Position numbers and translations under genes: made by a program. Shown piece after piece: positions 29,573 to 40,775 of a DNA stretch of 64,000 bases. The notes under the pieces were generated by a model. That model saw nothing but the letters and a program-made list of their open reading frames with translations, was not told the DNA's origin and made no database searches. Positions within the stretch are counted from its first letter, which is position 1. Every line of letters starts with the position of its first letter. Origin of the DNA: QHXW01 sp963847515 (GTDB lineage: Bacteria > Acidobacteriota > Terriglobia > Bryobacterales > Bryobacteraceae); contig CAWKAA010000003.1 of the NCBI GenBank assembly GCA_963847515.1, forward strand, positions 372,001-436,000, given 5' to 3'.

Positions 29573-31030
29573 ATGGCGACAACAACATCTGCGGTGGTGG
29601 TTGGCAAGGTGGTACAAGTGGCCGGTCCCGCGGTCGACTGCGAGTTTCCAGAGGGCCAGATCCCCGAACTGCAGACGGCCATTCGCATCACCAGCGAAGG
29701 TTTCGACGTTCCCCAGCCTATCGACATTATCTGTGAAGCGCAGCAACACATTGGCGAGGGCCGCGTGCGCACCATCGCCATGAAGCCCACCGAAGGCCTG
29801 GTCCGCGGCATGCGCGCCGAGAGCCTGGGCCATCCCATCATGGTCCCGGTCGGCAACGAAACTTTGGGACGCGTACTCAACGTACTGGGAGAGCCCGTGG
29901 ACAAGATGGGCCCGGTTAACGCAAAGCAGTTTTACCCTATTCACCGGCCGGCGCCTTCGTTTGAAGAACAGGCCACGAAACTCGAGATGTTCGAGACGGG
30001 CATCAAGGTCGTCGACTTGATCGAACCGTATCTGCGAGGCGGCAAGATCGGCCTGTTCGGCGGCGCCGGCGTGGGCAAGACCGTCATCATTCAGGAATTG
30101 ATCAACAATATCGCCATGAAGCACGGCGGCGTTTCGGTATTCGCCGGCGTGGGAGAGCGCACCCGCGAAGGGAACGATTTGTGGCTCGAAATGCAGGAAT
30201 CGGGCGTGATCGATCCCCATGACTTTAGGAAGTCAAAGTGCGCGCTGATTTACGGCCAGATGACGGAACCGCCTGGCGCGCGCCTTCGCGTCGGTCTCAC
30301 GGGACTTACGGTGGCTGAATATTTTCGCGACGAAGAACATCAGGACGTACTGCTGTTCATCGACAATATTTTCCGCTTTACTCAGGCAGGGTCCGAAGTT
30401 TCGGCGCTGCTGGGCCGCATGCCTTCGGCCGTCGGATACCAGCCGAACCTCGCCACGGAAATGGGCGACCTGCAAGAGCGCATCACGTCAACCAAGTCGG
30501 GCTCGATCACTTCGGTGCAGGCTATTTATGTGCCCGCCGATGATTACACCGATCCCGCTCCCGCCACCGCGTTCGCCCACCTGGATGCGACGACCAATCT
30601 GTCACGCGCGATTGTCGAATTGGGCATTTATCCAGCGGTCGATCCGCTGGCTTCCACTTCCCGCATTCTCGACCCGCGCATCATCGGAGACGCGCACTAC
30701 AATTGTGCGCAGGCGGTGAAAGGGGTTCTGCAACGCTACAAGGATCTGCAGGATATCATCGCGATCCTGGGCATCGACGAGCTGTCTGACGAAGATAAGA
30801 CGGCCGTCGCGCGTGCGCGAAAGATCCAGCGCTTCCTTTCGCAGCCGTTCCACGTCGCCGAGCAGTTCACGGGACTCGCCGGCAAATATGTGAAGCTCGA
30901 AGACAGCATCCGCGGTTTCCAGGAAATTGTGGATGGCAAGCATGACGAGCTTCCCGAGCAGGCATTCTATATGCAGGGAACCATCGAAGATGTGCAGGAG
31001 CGCGCCAAGGCCTTGAAGGCCGCCGCGTAA
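29573..31030 (+). CDS. atpD: ATP synthase F1 subunit beta
   Basis: A 485-residue, intact catalytic subunit. GGAGVGKTV is Walker A, GERTREGNDLW contains the catalytic Glu region, LLFIDNIFRFTQAGSEVSAL is the Walker B strand and following loop, and GRMPSAVGYQP is the beta-specific motif. It hydrolyses or makes ATP at the alpha/beta interface. AAGGAG nine bases or so before the ATG is a good ribosome-binding site. In contrast to atpH, atpA and atpG just upstream, the frame is intact from end to end. Confidence 0.97.
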   Translation: MATTTSAVVVGKVVQVAGPAVDCEFPEGQIPELQTAIRITSEGFDVPQPIDIICEAQQHIGEGRVRTIAMKPTEGLVRGMRAESLGHPIMVPVGNETLGRVLNVLGEPVDKMGPVNAKQFYPIHRPAPSFEEQATKLEMFETGIKVVDLIEPYLRGGKIGLFGGAGVGKTVIIQELINNIAMKHGGVSVFAGVGERTREGNDLWLEMQESGVIDPHDFRKSKCALIYGQMTEPPGARLRVGLTGLTVAEYFRDEEHQDVLLFIDNIFRFTQAGSEVSALLGRMPSAVGYQPNLATEMGDLQERITSTKSGSITSVQAIYVPADDYTDPAPATAFAHLDATTNLSRAIVELGIYPAVDPLASTSRILDPRIIGDAHYNCAQAVKGVLQRYKDLQDIIAILGIDELSDEDKTAVARARKIQRFLSQPFHVAEQFTGLAGKYVKLEDSIRGFQEIVDGKHDELPEQAFYMQGTIEDVQERAKALKAAA

Positions 31031-31031
31031 T

Positions 31032-31442
31032 ATGGCTGACGCTTTTCAACTCGAGGTAGCCACTCCCGAGCGCTTGATTGTCGAAGAGCGCGTGACTGAG
31101 GCGCAGATTCCGGCGCGCGATGGCTACATCGGCGTGCTCGCCGGTCATGCTCCTCTCGTAGCGGAGCTCCAGACCGGCGTGCTCAGTTACGTGGCGGACG
31201 GCCGGACGCGGTATCTGGCTATCCATCGCGGCTTTGTCGAAGTGCTGCCGGACCATGTGCGCGTGCTGGCCGATCTGGGAGAGCGCGCCGAGGAAATCGA
31301 CGTGAATCGCGCGAAGGCTCATCTCGAGCGTGCGCAAAAAATGCTGGAGGAGCCGCACGTGGACCTCGATCCAGCCGCCGCGCTGGCCGAAATGCAAAGT
31401 GCGCAGGCTCGTCTCGAAGCCGCATCGCGCGGGGTACAATAA
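31032..31442 (+). CDS. atpC: ATP synthase F1 subunit epsilon
   Basis: A 136-residue protein with the N-terminal beta-sandwich (FQLEVATPERLIVEERV, GYIGVLAGHAPLVAELQTG) and a C-terminal helical hairpin (VNRAKAHLERAQKMLEE). It couples the gamma shaft to the c-ring and inhibits ATP hydrolysis. The ATG is one base after the atpD stop, so it is translated with atpD. It is the last gene of the operon; a tRNA gene starts 10 bases after it. Confidence 0.93.
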   Translation: MADAFQLEVATPERLIVEERVTEAQIPARDGYIGVLAGHAPLVAELQTGVLSYVADGRTRYLAIHRGFVEVLPDHVRVLADLGERAEEIDVNRAKAHLERAQKMLEEPHVDLDPAAALAEMQSAQARLEAASRGVQ

Positions 31443-31451
31443 TAAAGGTTT

Positions 31452-31529
31452 CGGGCCGTGGCGCAGCCTGGCTAGCGCGCTTGCTTGGGGTGCAAGAGGT
31501 CCCGGGTTCAAATCCCGGCGGCCCGACCA
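31452..31529 (+). tRNA. tRNA-Pro (anticodon GGG)
   Basis: A 78-base cloverleaf with encoded CCA. Acceptor CGGGCCG/CGGCCCG, D stem GCGC/GCGC, anticodon stem CTTGC/GCAAG with loop TTGGGGT giving anticodon GGG, and T stem CCGGG/CCCGG with loop TTCAAAT. All stems are fully paired. It reads CCC proline codons. Integrase and relaxase remnants follow immediately, so the 3' end is a likely chromosomal attachment site. Confidence 0.95.
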
Positions 31530-31549
31530 GCTAAGTTCAGAATCAATTT

Positions 31550-32414
31550 TCAGTTGGCTAGCTCTGCGCTGGAAATCCCGCGCTCGCTCGCCTGCCGATC
31601 CAACTTCGCCAGGGCCTCTCGCATCATTCCGAGCTTTGCCTGACTGTATCGCTTGAAGACATCGGCGTCGCTTTGCCGAAGCATCTGCGTCACCATATGA
31701 TCGGCGACACCTCCCGCGCTCAGCCGGGTAGCGGAGGTGTGCCGAAGTTCGTACGGGGCAAAGTACGGCAGCCCGGCTTTCTTCAGCGTCCCCGCCCAGA
31801 CCTTGCGGAGATTGGTCATGTACGGCTTCTGTGCCTTGCCCGCGGGGGTGGGGAACAGGTATTCGCTTCCCGGCGATCCGTTGTCGAGATCGACCTGCTC
31901 CTTCTTCATTGGAAGGAGTTCTTTTTTGTACCGCAGCCCCAGTTCTGAAATGATCACGATGATGTTCCTCAGATAACTGGGCGCTACGATTTCGATTTTT
32001 GCCTGCTCGGTCGACGACATGTAATGCGGCTTTCGAGCCGAGCAACTGAAGTCCGAACTTTGTGTGTATTCTTCGCCCGGACTGAAGTCGATCCCCCAAG
32101 TAGTTCTCGACCGCTTCGGCCGTGATCTCCGATAATGCCAGTTCGCCGAATGCGGGCCGCAGAAACTTCAGGGCATTCACATTCTGCTGGTGGTTGCCAG
32201 CACTCCGGAACGGCGGTTTCGAACGCCGCTCTAAAAACCAATCGGCCCATTGATTGAACGTGAGCTGGTTGCTGGTCAAAACGGTCGCCAGACTTCCGTC
32301 GTCTCGTGCGTCGAGCCGATGCCGAAGGAAGCGCTCGGCCTCTTGACGATCGGATGTGCTTGTGGACTCCCGTATGATTTCTCCTTTCTGATCCTTGTAG
32401 CGAGGCTCGCTCAT
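31550..32414 (-). pseudogene. Tyrosine recombinase (integrase) remnant at tRNA-Pro
   Basis: The N-terminal part reads EPRYKDQKGEIIREST, then RFLRHRLDARDDGSL and LTFNQWADWFLERRSKPPF, the SAM-like core-binding domain. After about 32020 a second frame carries the catalytic domain: EQAKIEIVAPSYLRNIIVII, GLRYKKELLPMKKEQVDLDN, ELRHTSATRLSAGGVADHMV (H-x-x-R) and VFKRYSQAK with the nucleophilic Tyr. About 60 residues expected between the two parts are absent, a second deletion follows VDLDN, and the N-terminal 15-20 residues are replaced by other sequence. It ends 21 bases from the tRNA 3' end, the usual position for a tRNA-targeting integrase. Inactive as it stands. Confidence 0.75.
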
Positions 32415-32418
32415 CCAT

Positions 32419-33121
32419 TCAAGAGCTGCGCCGCAATCCAGAGCGCGGTTTCGACAGACTCGAACAGATTGGCGCGATTCGCGAAGTTGCCTGGCGGGAC
32501 AGGGCAAAGGCAGTTCAGCAGGCGTAGATCGAAGCACTGGCGCAAACAGACGGGCGACAACAAGAGAGCAGTGTTCTGGTGGTTTGCGCTACCCACGAGG
32601 AAATCGGACACGTCACCGCCGCCATTTGTGCGCAGCGCACGGAGACCTGCAATCTGGGCACGAGCGTTCATCTTAAACGTCACTTGCCGCTGAACTGGCC
32701 CGCAGCGCAGAGAAGTGACGTTCGCAATTTCCATGCGGGCCAGATCCTGGAATTTCATCGTGCGGTGAAAAGGCGCGGACAAGAGTGAAGCACTTGAAGT
32801 TGTCGGTGTTCGGGGCAATAAGGTCGTCGCACGCAATGCCCACGGTGAGGAGCGCGAGTTCACATCCAAGCAAGCCAGGTGCTTCGACGTATACGAGCGC
32901 CGCGATATCGAGGTCGCCCGAATGACGGGCTGCTGCTGGCTGCCAACCGCGACCGGGAACTTCTGCGCGAGGCCGTTGCCCGTTCGGGAATACGGCAATC
33001 CGCCTCCGAGCTGGCACTGAAAGCGCAGAGGCCAGCCTTCTACAGAGGTGAACGCCGAGGCGTTGCGACAGCGCGCCCGCAAGCGCGCAAGGCAGCCTCG
33101 AACGGTCGGAACAAACAATAA
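32419..33121 (+). pseudogene. TrwC/TraI-type (MobF) relaxase-helicase remnant
   Basis: Fragments of the C-terminal helicase half of a MobF relaxase, in several frames: NPERGFDRLEQIGAIREVAW (about 32430), an in-frame TAG, then SSVLVVCATHEEIGHV, LKRHLPLNWPAAQRSDVRNF, shifting near 32780 to EALEVVGVRGNKVVARN and CFDVYERRDIEVA, shifting again near 32920 to NDGLLLAANRDRELLREAVA and QSASELALKAQRPAFYRGER, ending at 33121. The join at LLLAANRDRELL appears to skip about 75 residues of the helicase core. The N-terminal relaxase domain with its tyrosine is absent. It marks a former conjugative or mobilizable element. Confidence 0.65.
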
Positions 33122-33707
33122 CACCAACGCCTGCACGCGAACAGGCTCACGGAGCCGTACACGAGGGTCCCGTTCGCGCGCATCAAGAGAAGCGAAAACT
33201 CGAACAAGGCTATGGATATGATCTCGGTCGATGAAACCAAACCCTGGAGTACTAATCTGGATGGGCGCGTGCTTGGTCTCGAAGTGATTCTGTTGAAGCA
33301 AGTTAGCCTTTAAGGGGAGGCAGACCTACGCTGTGCGGAGTACACCTGGGTTGCTAATACTGGTGAAGATCGAAAGCCGCGCGTCTTACGAACGGCCGGT
33401 GATTGAACCCTCGACATTATCGGCGTGCCTCGCATAGCGCGGAGCGGCTTCCCGCCAGCGGAAAAGACAAGCATCGCTGAGACGGAGCCGCGGATACACG
33501 TCCCCCTGCGCACAAGCTCGGCATGCTATTCGAGCCACGCCCTCGGGGAGACGAAAAGATCATACAGGTTGAACTGAACTCCGAGCCATTCCAAACCGCA
33601 ATACGGAATAGCTGGACATGCCGTAATCTGTCGCAAGGCGAGCATACTCAAAACCAGAAGGTACGGGGCTCGCTCTGGACGAGCCAGAATGAAATAATCA
33701 AATCACT
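33122..33707. other. Stretch without gene, inside the element remnant
   Basis: Almost 600 bases between the relaxase remnant and the FHA regulator. Open frames are short and without recognisable domains. I looked for a second copy of the tRNA-Pro 3' end that would define the right attachment site and did not see one. The outer boundary of the remnant is therefore not set. Confidence 0.4.
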
Positions 33708-35624
33708 ATGGCCAAGCTATTCGCTGTGACGGGCCCGTTGAAGGGGGCTGTATTCCAGCTCGTTTCCGAAGACGTAACCGTAGGGCGACTTGCCTCCTGC
33801 CACCTATGCATCGGTGACCTATCGGTATCGCGCCAGCACTGTTCGATCCAGCCTGTGGAAGGCTCATTTCGGGTTCGCGATCTCGGCAGCAACAACGGAA
33901 CGTTTGTAAACGGCAGGCGCATTGAGGAATGTCTTCTCGCCGACGGTGACCAGATGCGAGTCGGCGACACCGTCTTTCTTTACTCCGAAAAGGAACTCGA
34001 CGACGATCAGCAAATTCCGGACAATGGTCTTTCGGCGAATTCCTGCATCGAACAGCCCGCTTGGCAATCCGCCGAAACCGCGATTCACAAGTTATTGGAC
34101 GGCGGCCGGTCGGATGCGGGCTTGGCGGCGGGAGCGCGCAGCCTATTGAGGATCGGCGCGCGATTGAACAGTTGGCAGGATCCGGAGGCGCTGGAGACCG
34201 AGCTTCTGAAGCAGATCCTGGAAGTAGTTCCGGCCGACCATGGCACCGTGGTAATGATCGCGGCTGCGGCAGGCCGGGAATCCAGCATTACTGGCTGGGT
34301 CCGGGAGCCGTGGGGGCCCTCTACTCTGCCTGTAAGCCGCACTCTGGTTGCCCGAGCTATGAGCCGGAGGACTGCCATTTTTAGCGACGATATCAGTTCG
34401 GACGCGGAACTTGGCCAGGTGAGTAGCTTAACCGGACGGAGCGTGGATTCTCTAATCGTTGTTCCGTTGGTATCGGACGAACAGGCGATTGGCGCAATTT
34501 ATCTGGAAGATTCTGATCGAGCGAATCCTTTGCGGCGCGAAAACCTGGAATTCGTGATGGCAGTTGCCGAGTTTGCCGCTGCACCCCTGGGGCGAGCTCG
34601 GCACTTCAAAGCGCTGCTGGAAGAAAACCAGCGCCTGCAAAACGTTTTGAAGTCCGGGCCAAACCTGATTGGCTTAAGCGCCAGCATGCGGCAAGTCTCA
34701 GAACGCCTTGCCAAGATCGCCCGCACCGATGCCACGGTAATGATTCGAGGCGAAACGGGGACCGGCAAAGAGCTGGCTGCGCGAGCTATCCACCAGAACA
34801 GCGCCCGAGCGGGTCAGCCGTTTGAAGCGATTAATTGTTCCTTGTTACGGGATACGCTTCTGGAGAGCGAGTTATTCGGCCATGAAAGAGGATCGTTCAC
34901 CGGCGCTGTTACCCAAAAGAAAGGCAAACTCGAAGTCGCCGAGGGTGGCACATTGTTTCTGGACGAAGTGGCGGAACTTGGAGAGACTCCCCAGGCGATG
35001 CTCCTGCGCGTGCTCCAAACACGCGAATTCCAGCGGTTGGGAGGAAACCGCGCACTGCGCGCCGATGTACGCATCATAGCAGCTACCAACGAGAATCTGG
35101 AAGACGCAGTGCAAAAGCAGAATTTTCGCGAGGATCTTTACTATCGCCTGAATGTGGTCTCACTCACGATGCCTCCATTGCGTGAACGCCGGGAGGATGT
35201 TCCAATCCTCGCAAGCCATTTCCTCGAGACATTGAGCCGGAAGAACAAGCGGGCGGTCCGGGCGATCTCCGCCGCGGCGGGTGACTTGCTGATGCGATAT
35301 ACCTGGCCCGGCAATGTTCGCCAACTGGAAAACGCCATCGAGCATGCCGTCGTCTTCGGTTCGACAGAGGAGGTGCTTCCCGAGGATCTACCTGAGGTTT
35401 TGCTAAGCCACCAAGCCGTGGACGCCGCTCCTCAGTTCGAGTACCACCAGGCGGTTCGGGAGGCGAAACGGAACATTGTCCTGGCCGCAATGCAAAGGGC
35501 CTCTGGAATCCCCGCCGAGGCTGCGCGACTCCTGGGGCTTCATGTCAACAACCTGCACCGGTTGATTCGCGAGTTGGAGTTGAAACCGCTCATTGCCGCA
35601 GCCGGCTCTCAAAAGCGCACTTAG
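33708..35624 (+). CDS. Sigma-54-dependent transcriptional activator with FHA and GAF domains
   Basis: A 638-residue bacterial enhancer-binding protein. Residues about 1-95 are an FHA domain (VGRLASCHLCIGDLSVSRQH, then GSNNGTFVNGRRI), which binds phosphothreonine. A GAF-like sensor spans about 140-310. The AAA+ domain has RGETGTGKELAARA (Walker A), ERGSFTGAVTQKKG (a GSFTGA variant of the sigma-54 contact loop), GGTLFLDEVAEL (Walker B) and WPGNVRQLENAIEHAV. The C-terminal Fis-type HTH reads AARLLGLHVNNLHRLIREL. The FHA domain suggests control by a Ser/Thr kinase, one of which is at 37302-39620. A sigma-54 promoter lies 125 bases downstream in front of the DM9 gene, a likely target. Confidence 0.93.
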   Translation: MAKLFAVTGPLKGAVFQLVSEDVTVGRLASCHLCIGDLSVSRQHCSIQPVEGSFRVRDLGSNNGTFVNGRRIEECLLADGDQMRVGDTVFLYSEKELDDDQQIPDNGLSANSCIEQPAWQSAETAIHKLLDGGRSDAGLAAGARSLLRIGARLNSWQDPEALETELLKQILEVVPADHGTVVMIAAAAGRESSITGWVREPWGPSTLPVSRTLVARAMSRRTAIFSDDISSDAELGQVSSLTGRSVDSLIVVPLVSDEQAIGAIYLEDSDRANPLRRENLEFVMAVAEFAAAPLGRARHFKALLEENQRLQNVLKSGPNLIGLSASMRQVSERLAKIARTDATVMIRGETGTGKELAARAIHQNSARAGQPFEAINCSLLRDTLLESELFGHERGSFTGAVTQKKGKLEVAEGGTLFLDEVAELGETPQAMLLRVLQTREFQRLGGNRALRADVRIIAATNENLEDAVQKQNFREDLYYRLNVVSLTMPPLRERREDVPILASHFLETLSRKNKRAVRAISAAAGDLLMRYTWPGNVRQLENAIEHAVVFGSTEEVLPEDLPEVLLSHQAVDAAPQFEYHQAVREAKRNIVLAAMQRASGIPAEAARLLGLHVNNLHRLIRELELKPLIAAAGSQKRT

Positions 35625-35747
35625 AACAATCAACCTTGATAGTGCTTCTATCAGAACCTATTCCGTTCAAGCCGGCCCTTCCCTTACGACTTCGGTTGTT
35701 TCGTTGAATCGATTGATGTTGCGCGCGACCGCGTCCCACGAACAACC

Positions 35748-35763
35748 TGGAACTGCGACTGCA
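35748..35763 (+). promoter_or_regulatory. Candidate sigma-54 promoter for the DM9-repeat gene
   Basis: TGGAACTGCGACTGCA matches the -24/-12 consensus TGGCACGNNNNTTGCA with GG and GC exactly ten bases apart. Transcription would start about 12 bases later, leaving a leader of roughly 28 bases that contains AAGGAGG before the ATG at 35802. It lies next to the gene of a sigma-54 activator. Confidence 0.6.
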
Positions 35764-35801
35764 CTCCTTGTACGCGGGTGAACCCCAAGGAGGAAAACAC
35801 A

Positions 35802-36809
35802 ATGTCGTTTCAAACTTCAGTCACTTTCAAACTTGCACGTGCTGTGCAGGGCCGTCTGTTTAGTCACTGCTTGCCGCTGGCAGGGATGTTGCTGGCCTCG
35901 AACATCGCAACCGCAGCTTCGAACTGGGTTGCGAGTGGATCGCCAGGATCCCCGATCATCCCCTTCGATGCGCTTATCACAGGCCGCGGCCCGGCAGTCC
36001 CGCCAGGCGAACCCAATCCGCCTCTTTATACGTGTCGGGGTGGGCAATCGGAAGGCTACGGCTTGCAGATCGGTATGTTCGTTCCTGGTTCCAAGACCTG
36101 CAATTTCGGGTACGGAGGCGTCGAGATTTCAGTTCTGGATTTCGAGTTTCTGACGACAAGCTGGGAACCCGCACGCGGCGGCTACGTGCCTCCGAATGCG
36201 GTTCAGGGCGGTTGGGACACTCCGCCGCCAGGTAGCACCGTCAAACCGCGGTTGTATTACTGCCGTGGAGAGATCAGGGACGCAGCCGTGTCGTTACAGC
36301 TTGGCAAGATTCGTCCGGGTTTCGCGGGCTGTGATGTTCCCTATTCCGGAAGAGAGGTCTCAATCGCCACTTATGAAGTCTTAGTCGCGTCGAATCCTCC
36401 GATGCCGCTGGCCAACGTGAGCGCCGACAATGGTTTCGTTCCTCACGACGCGATCCGAGCGGGGACGGATGCGGATGGCACCCCTCTGTACATCTGTTCC
36501 GCGATTTACGACGGTAGTACGATTCCCGGAAAACTCCACTCGAGTTTCCACGGTTGCAACGTCTCTTACGGCGGCGTCGAACATACCGTCTTCGACTATT
36601 ATGTCCTCGTGCCGTCCTGGCTAGGGGCTCCCTTTTTTGATTTCCCGGCCGGCGTCGATATCGATGGAAGCCCGCTCTACGTCTGCCGCGGTCTTCTCAA
36701 CGGGGGCATCCAATACCCCGGAAAAACCAGGAAAAACTGGGATACGTGCAACTACGGTTTGGCGGGGAAAGAGCAACCCGACCTCGTCTACGAGATCCTC
36801 AGTCACTAG
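35802..36809 (+). CDS. Secreted DM9-repeat (DUF3421) protein
   Basis: A 335-residue exported protein. After a signal peptide (about residues 1-38) it has four DM9-type repeats, each with an opening Gly/Pro turn, a CRG or CSA segment near LYxC, a GK or similar, a second Cys and YGGxE followed by an aromatic strand: PLYTCRGGQSEGYGLQIGMF, RLYYCRGEIRDAAVSLQLGK, PLYICSAIYDGSTIPGKLHS, PLYVCRGLLNGGIQYPGKTR. DM9 proteins in animals bind mannose; bacterial members are little studied, so lectin activity is inference. ATG at 35802 is chosen for its AAGGAGG site. A sigma-54 promoter precedes and a hairpin follows, so it is a single-gene transcript. Confidence 0.8.
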   Translation: MSFQTSVTFKLARAVQGRLFSHCLPLAGMLLASNIATAASNWVASGSPGSPIIPFDALITGRGPAVPPGEPNPPLYTCRGGQSEGYGLQIGMFVPGSKTCNFGYGGVEISVLDFEFLTTSWEPARGGYVPPNAVQGGWDTPPPGSTVKPRLYYCRGEIRDAAVSLQLGKIRPGFAGCDVPYSGREVSIATYEVLVASNPPMPLANVSADNGFVPHDAIRAGTDADGTPLYICSAIYDGSTIPGKLHSSFHGCNVSYGGVEHTVFDYYVLVPSWLGAPFFDFPAGVDIDGSPLYVCRGLLNGGIQYPGKTRKNWDTCNYGLAGKEQPDLVYEILSH

Positions 36810-36833
36810 CTTGCTACTCCCACCTGAAACCAC

Positions 36834-36868
36834 TGCCCGGCCGGGCCTGGAGGCTCGGCCGGGCATTT
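36834..36868 (+). terminator. Hairpin terminator after the DM9 gene
   Basis: TGCCCGGCCG (36834-36843) pairs perfectly with CGGCCGGGCA (36856-36865) around a 12-base loop, followed by TTTGCCTATTT. It lies 25 bases after the stop codon. The T-tract is interrupted, so strength is uncertain. Confidence 0.6.
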
Positions 36869-36896
36869 GCCTATTTGGCGGTTTGAGGCGCGGCTG

Positions 36897-37264
36897 CGTG
36901 CTTCTTGCCGTATGCGACGAAGTCGGGAAAACGGGGGGCAGCGTGGAGAGGAAGCCCTAACTTTGTTGACGCAATATGACTGGTCTGGAAATGTGCGGGA
37001 ACTTGAGAATGCGATCGAACATGGCGTTGTGTTCGGTCTGACCGATGAGATTCTTCCGGAGGATCTGCCGGACAGCCTACTTGGCCGCAAAGCGGAGTGT
37101 CTCTGGGTTATCATGAGGCCGTCCGGGAGGCGAAGCGGAATATCGTCCGTTCGGCAATGGAGAGGGCGTCGGACAACTACGGCGAGGCGGCCAAGCTGCT
37201 GGGAATCCACGTGAACAACCTACATCGGCTTATTCGCGAATTGGACTTGCGGGGATCATGCTAG
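36897..37264 (+). pseudogene. C-terminal remnant of a second sigma-54 activator
   Basis: A fragment in three frames. YATKSGKR near 36917 is the usual segment after the AAA+ core; EEALTLLTQYDWSGNVRELE and NAIEHGVVFGLTDEILPEDL follow; after a shift near 37098 YHEAVREAKRNIVRSAMERA and EAAKLLGIHVNNLHRLIREL give the Fis-type HTH, ending at 37264. It is clearly paralogous to the intact activator at 33708-35624, position by position. Walker motifs and sensor domains are absent. The two copies flank the DM9 gene, so a duplication of this block followed by decay is likely. Confidence 0.75.
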
Positions 37265-37301
37265 ACTCGATCAGTCTGCGAAGCATCCCAACGAGGTGAG
37301 T

Positions 37302-39620
<2,319 letters not shown>

Positions 39621-39872
39621 GTTTAGATATAAGTCTTGCGCGGGGCATGGCCCGCGCCACTCTACGTCAGGCGCAATGTTCATCGGATCTCTTTCGATTT
39701 CATCGCAAATTTCTGGGCCCCTTCCGGACATGTCGCCAAGGTCGTGCCCGACCGCGTTCAGCCGACGCTTTAGAGGGCACCGAGATAGTCGCCAAAAGCG
39801 GTTGTGAGGAGGAGGCCGCCGAAATCCACCATCGGGGTCCGAGCTCTCAGGAGTTGAAGCTTGCGATCATGG

Positions 39873-39970
39873 CAGAGGCTGTGGCCGAAACGTCCGGCAC
39901 TGCCGAAATAGATGGAATTTACAACCACGCCCGCCCGCTGGGCCGCATCGAGGGTGCGGTCGAGGTATGG
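39873..39970 (-). pseudogene. 98-bp fragment duplicated from the VWFA-related gene
   Basis: About 94% identical to 57658-57755, a segment inside the VWFA-related gene. It encodes the part around LDRAIDAAQRAGVVVNSIYF. Only this piece is present; the surrounding 39621-40017 shows a 7-bp hairpin (39638-39657) after the kinase gene and no other gene. Confidence 0.7.
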
Positions 39971-40017
39971 TAGCGAGGAGAGAATGAACGTTATCTACAT
40001 CAAGCACGCCGTCTAAC

Positions 40018-40775
40018 TCAGAAAGTTCCACGGGCGGATTGCGAGCTTCCTTTGGCGTTCTTCAGCACCACGGAAACGCCTCCCATAGCATCCACGCTGC
40101 CCTGTGAAGCGGTGAAGGGCAGCACCATCATGAGCTGGCTGCCATACTGCGCCGAGCCTGCGCTCTGATACCACGCGGTAGCTACACGCGTCAGATTTTC
40201 GGTCACGCTGGTCGTCTGCAGACTTGAGCCCGCCGCTGCTGTGAACGTGAGATCGGCTTCGGTGAGATCGCGCGACCGCGAAAAAACCACCACATAGACT
40301 TCGAGACCCGCCGAGGTCTTTACCAGTTTTACGCTTTGAATAACAGGAGCCGAGCGCGGGATGGTGGTGCTTTGGAAACCGGGTAGCTCGGCGCCGCCGG
40401 CTGTCAGTGCGAAGGTTAGCGTGATGGTCCCCGACACGGTGTCGGTTTGAAAGGCCATCGGGAGGGGGCTCGTCGAATTGGCGGGAATGGTGAAACTAGC
40501 GGTCGTGCCGCCGCTCGAAAACTGCAGGGCCGGATCCACCGCGGGCGCGACAGCATCCGGTTGGAAGGACAGCGTGATGTCACCGCTGATATCCAGCGGA
40601 TAAGGCGAGGCCAAGGACACGCTGAAGGAAATCTGTTGCCCGGCCAGAGATGTCGGCGGCACTCCGCCGATGTTCACCTCGGGTACCGTGGGGGGGACGA
40701 CTGAAATTGTAAAGGCCTAAGTGGCGGTGGCCCCGACGCTATCCTTCACCTGCAGCGTGAAGCTAAAAGCGCCGG
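40018..40775 (-). pseudogene. Fragment of an Ig-like/cadherin-like surface protein
   Basis: The C-terminal end of a large secreted beta-domain protein. The main frame (40677-40018) reads GGVPPTSLAGQQISFSVSLA to the stop, with FSSGGTTASFTIPANST and SVKLVKTSAGLEVYVVVFS. Upstream the same frame has a TAG at 40717 and then continues GAFSFTLQVKDSVGATAT, the end of a preceding Ig-like domain, until about 40775, where unrelated sequence begins. There is no start codon or signal peptide. Such repeats are common in Solibacter-type surface proteins. A nonsense mutation plus loss of the N-terminus makes this a remnant. Confidence 0.6.

Noticed and set aside
30867..31030. Extension of the minus-strand integrase frame into atpD
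   Set aside because: The frame is open by chance antisense to atpD; integrase homology ends at 31550.
32411..33301. Minus-strand open frame of 296 codons
   Set aside because: It is the shadow of the relaxase fragments on the other strand, which have recognisable helicase-domain sequence.
33385..33430. GATTGAACCCTCGAC as part of a second tRNA or attachment site
   Set aside because: It does not match the tRNA-Pro 3' end and no cloverleaf can be built around it.
36834..36868. Hairpin as a sigma-54 activator binding site
   Set aside because: It is downstream of the DM9 gene and fits a terminator better.
39638..39657. GC-rich 7-bp hairpin after the kinase gene as terminator
   Set aside because: No T-tract follows, so it is only noted as a hairpin.
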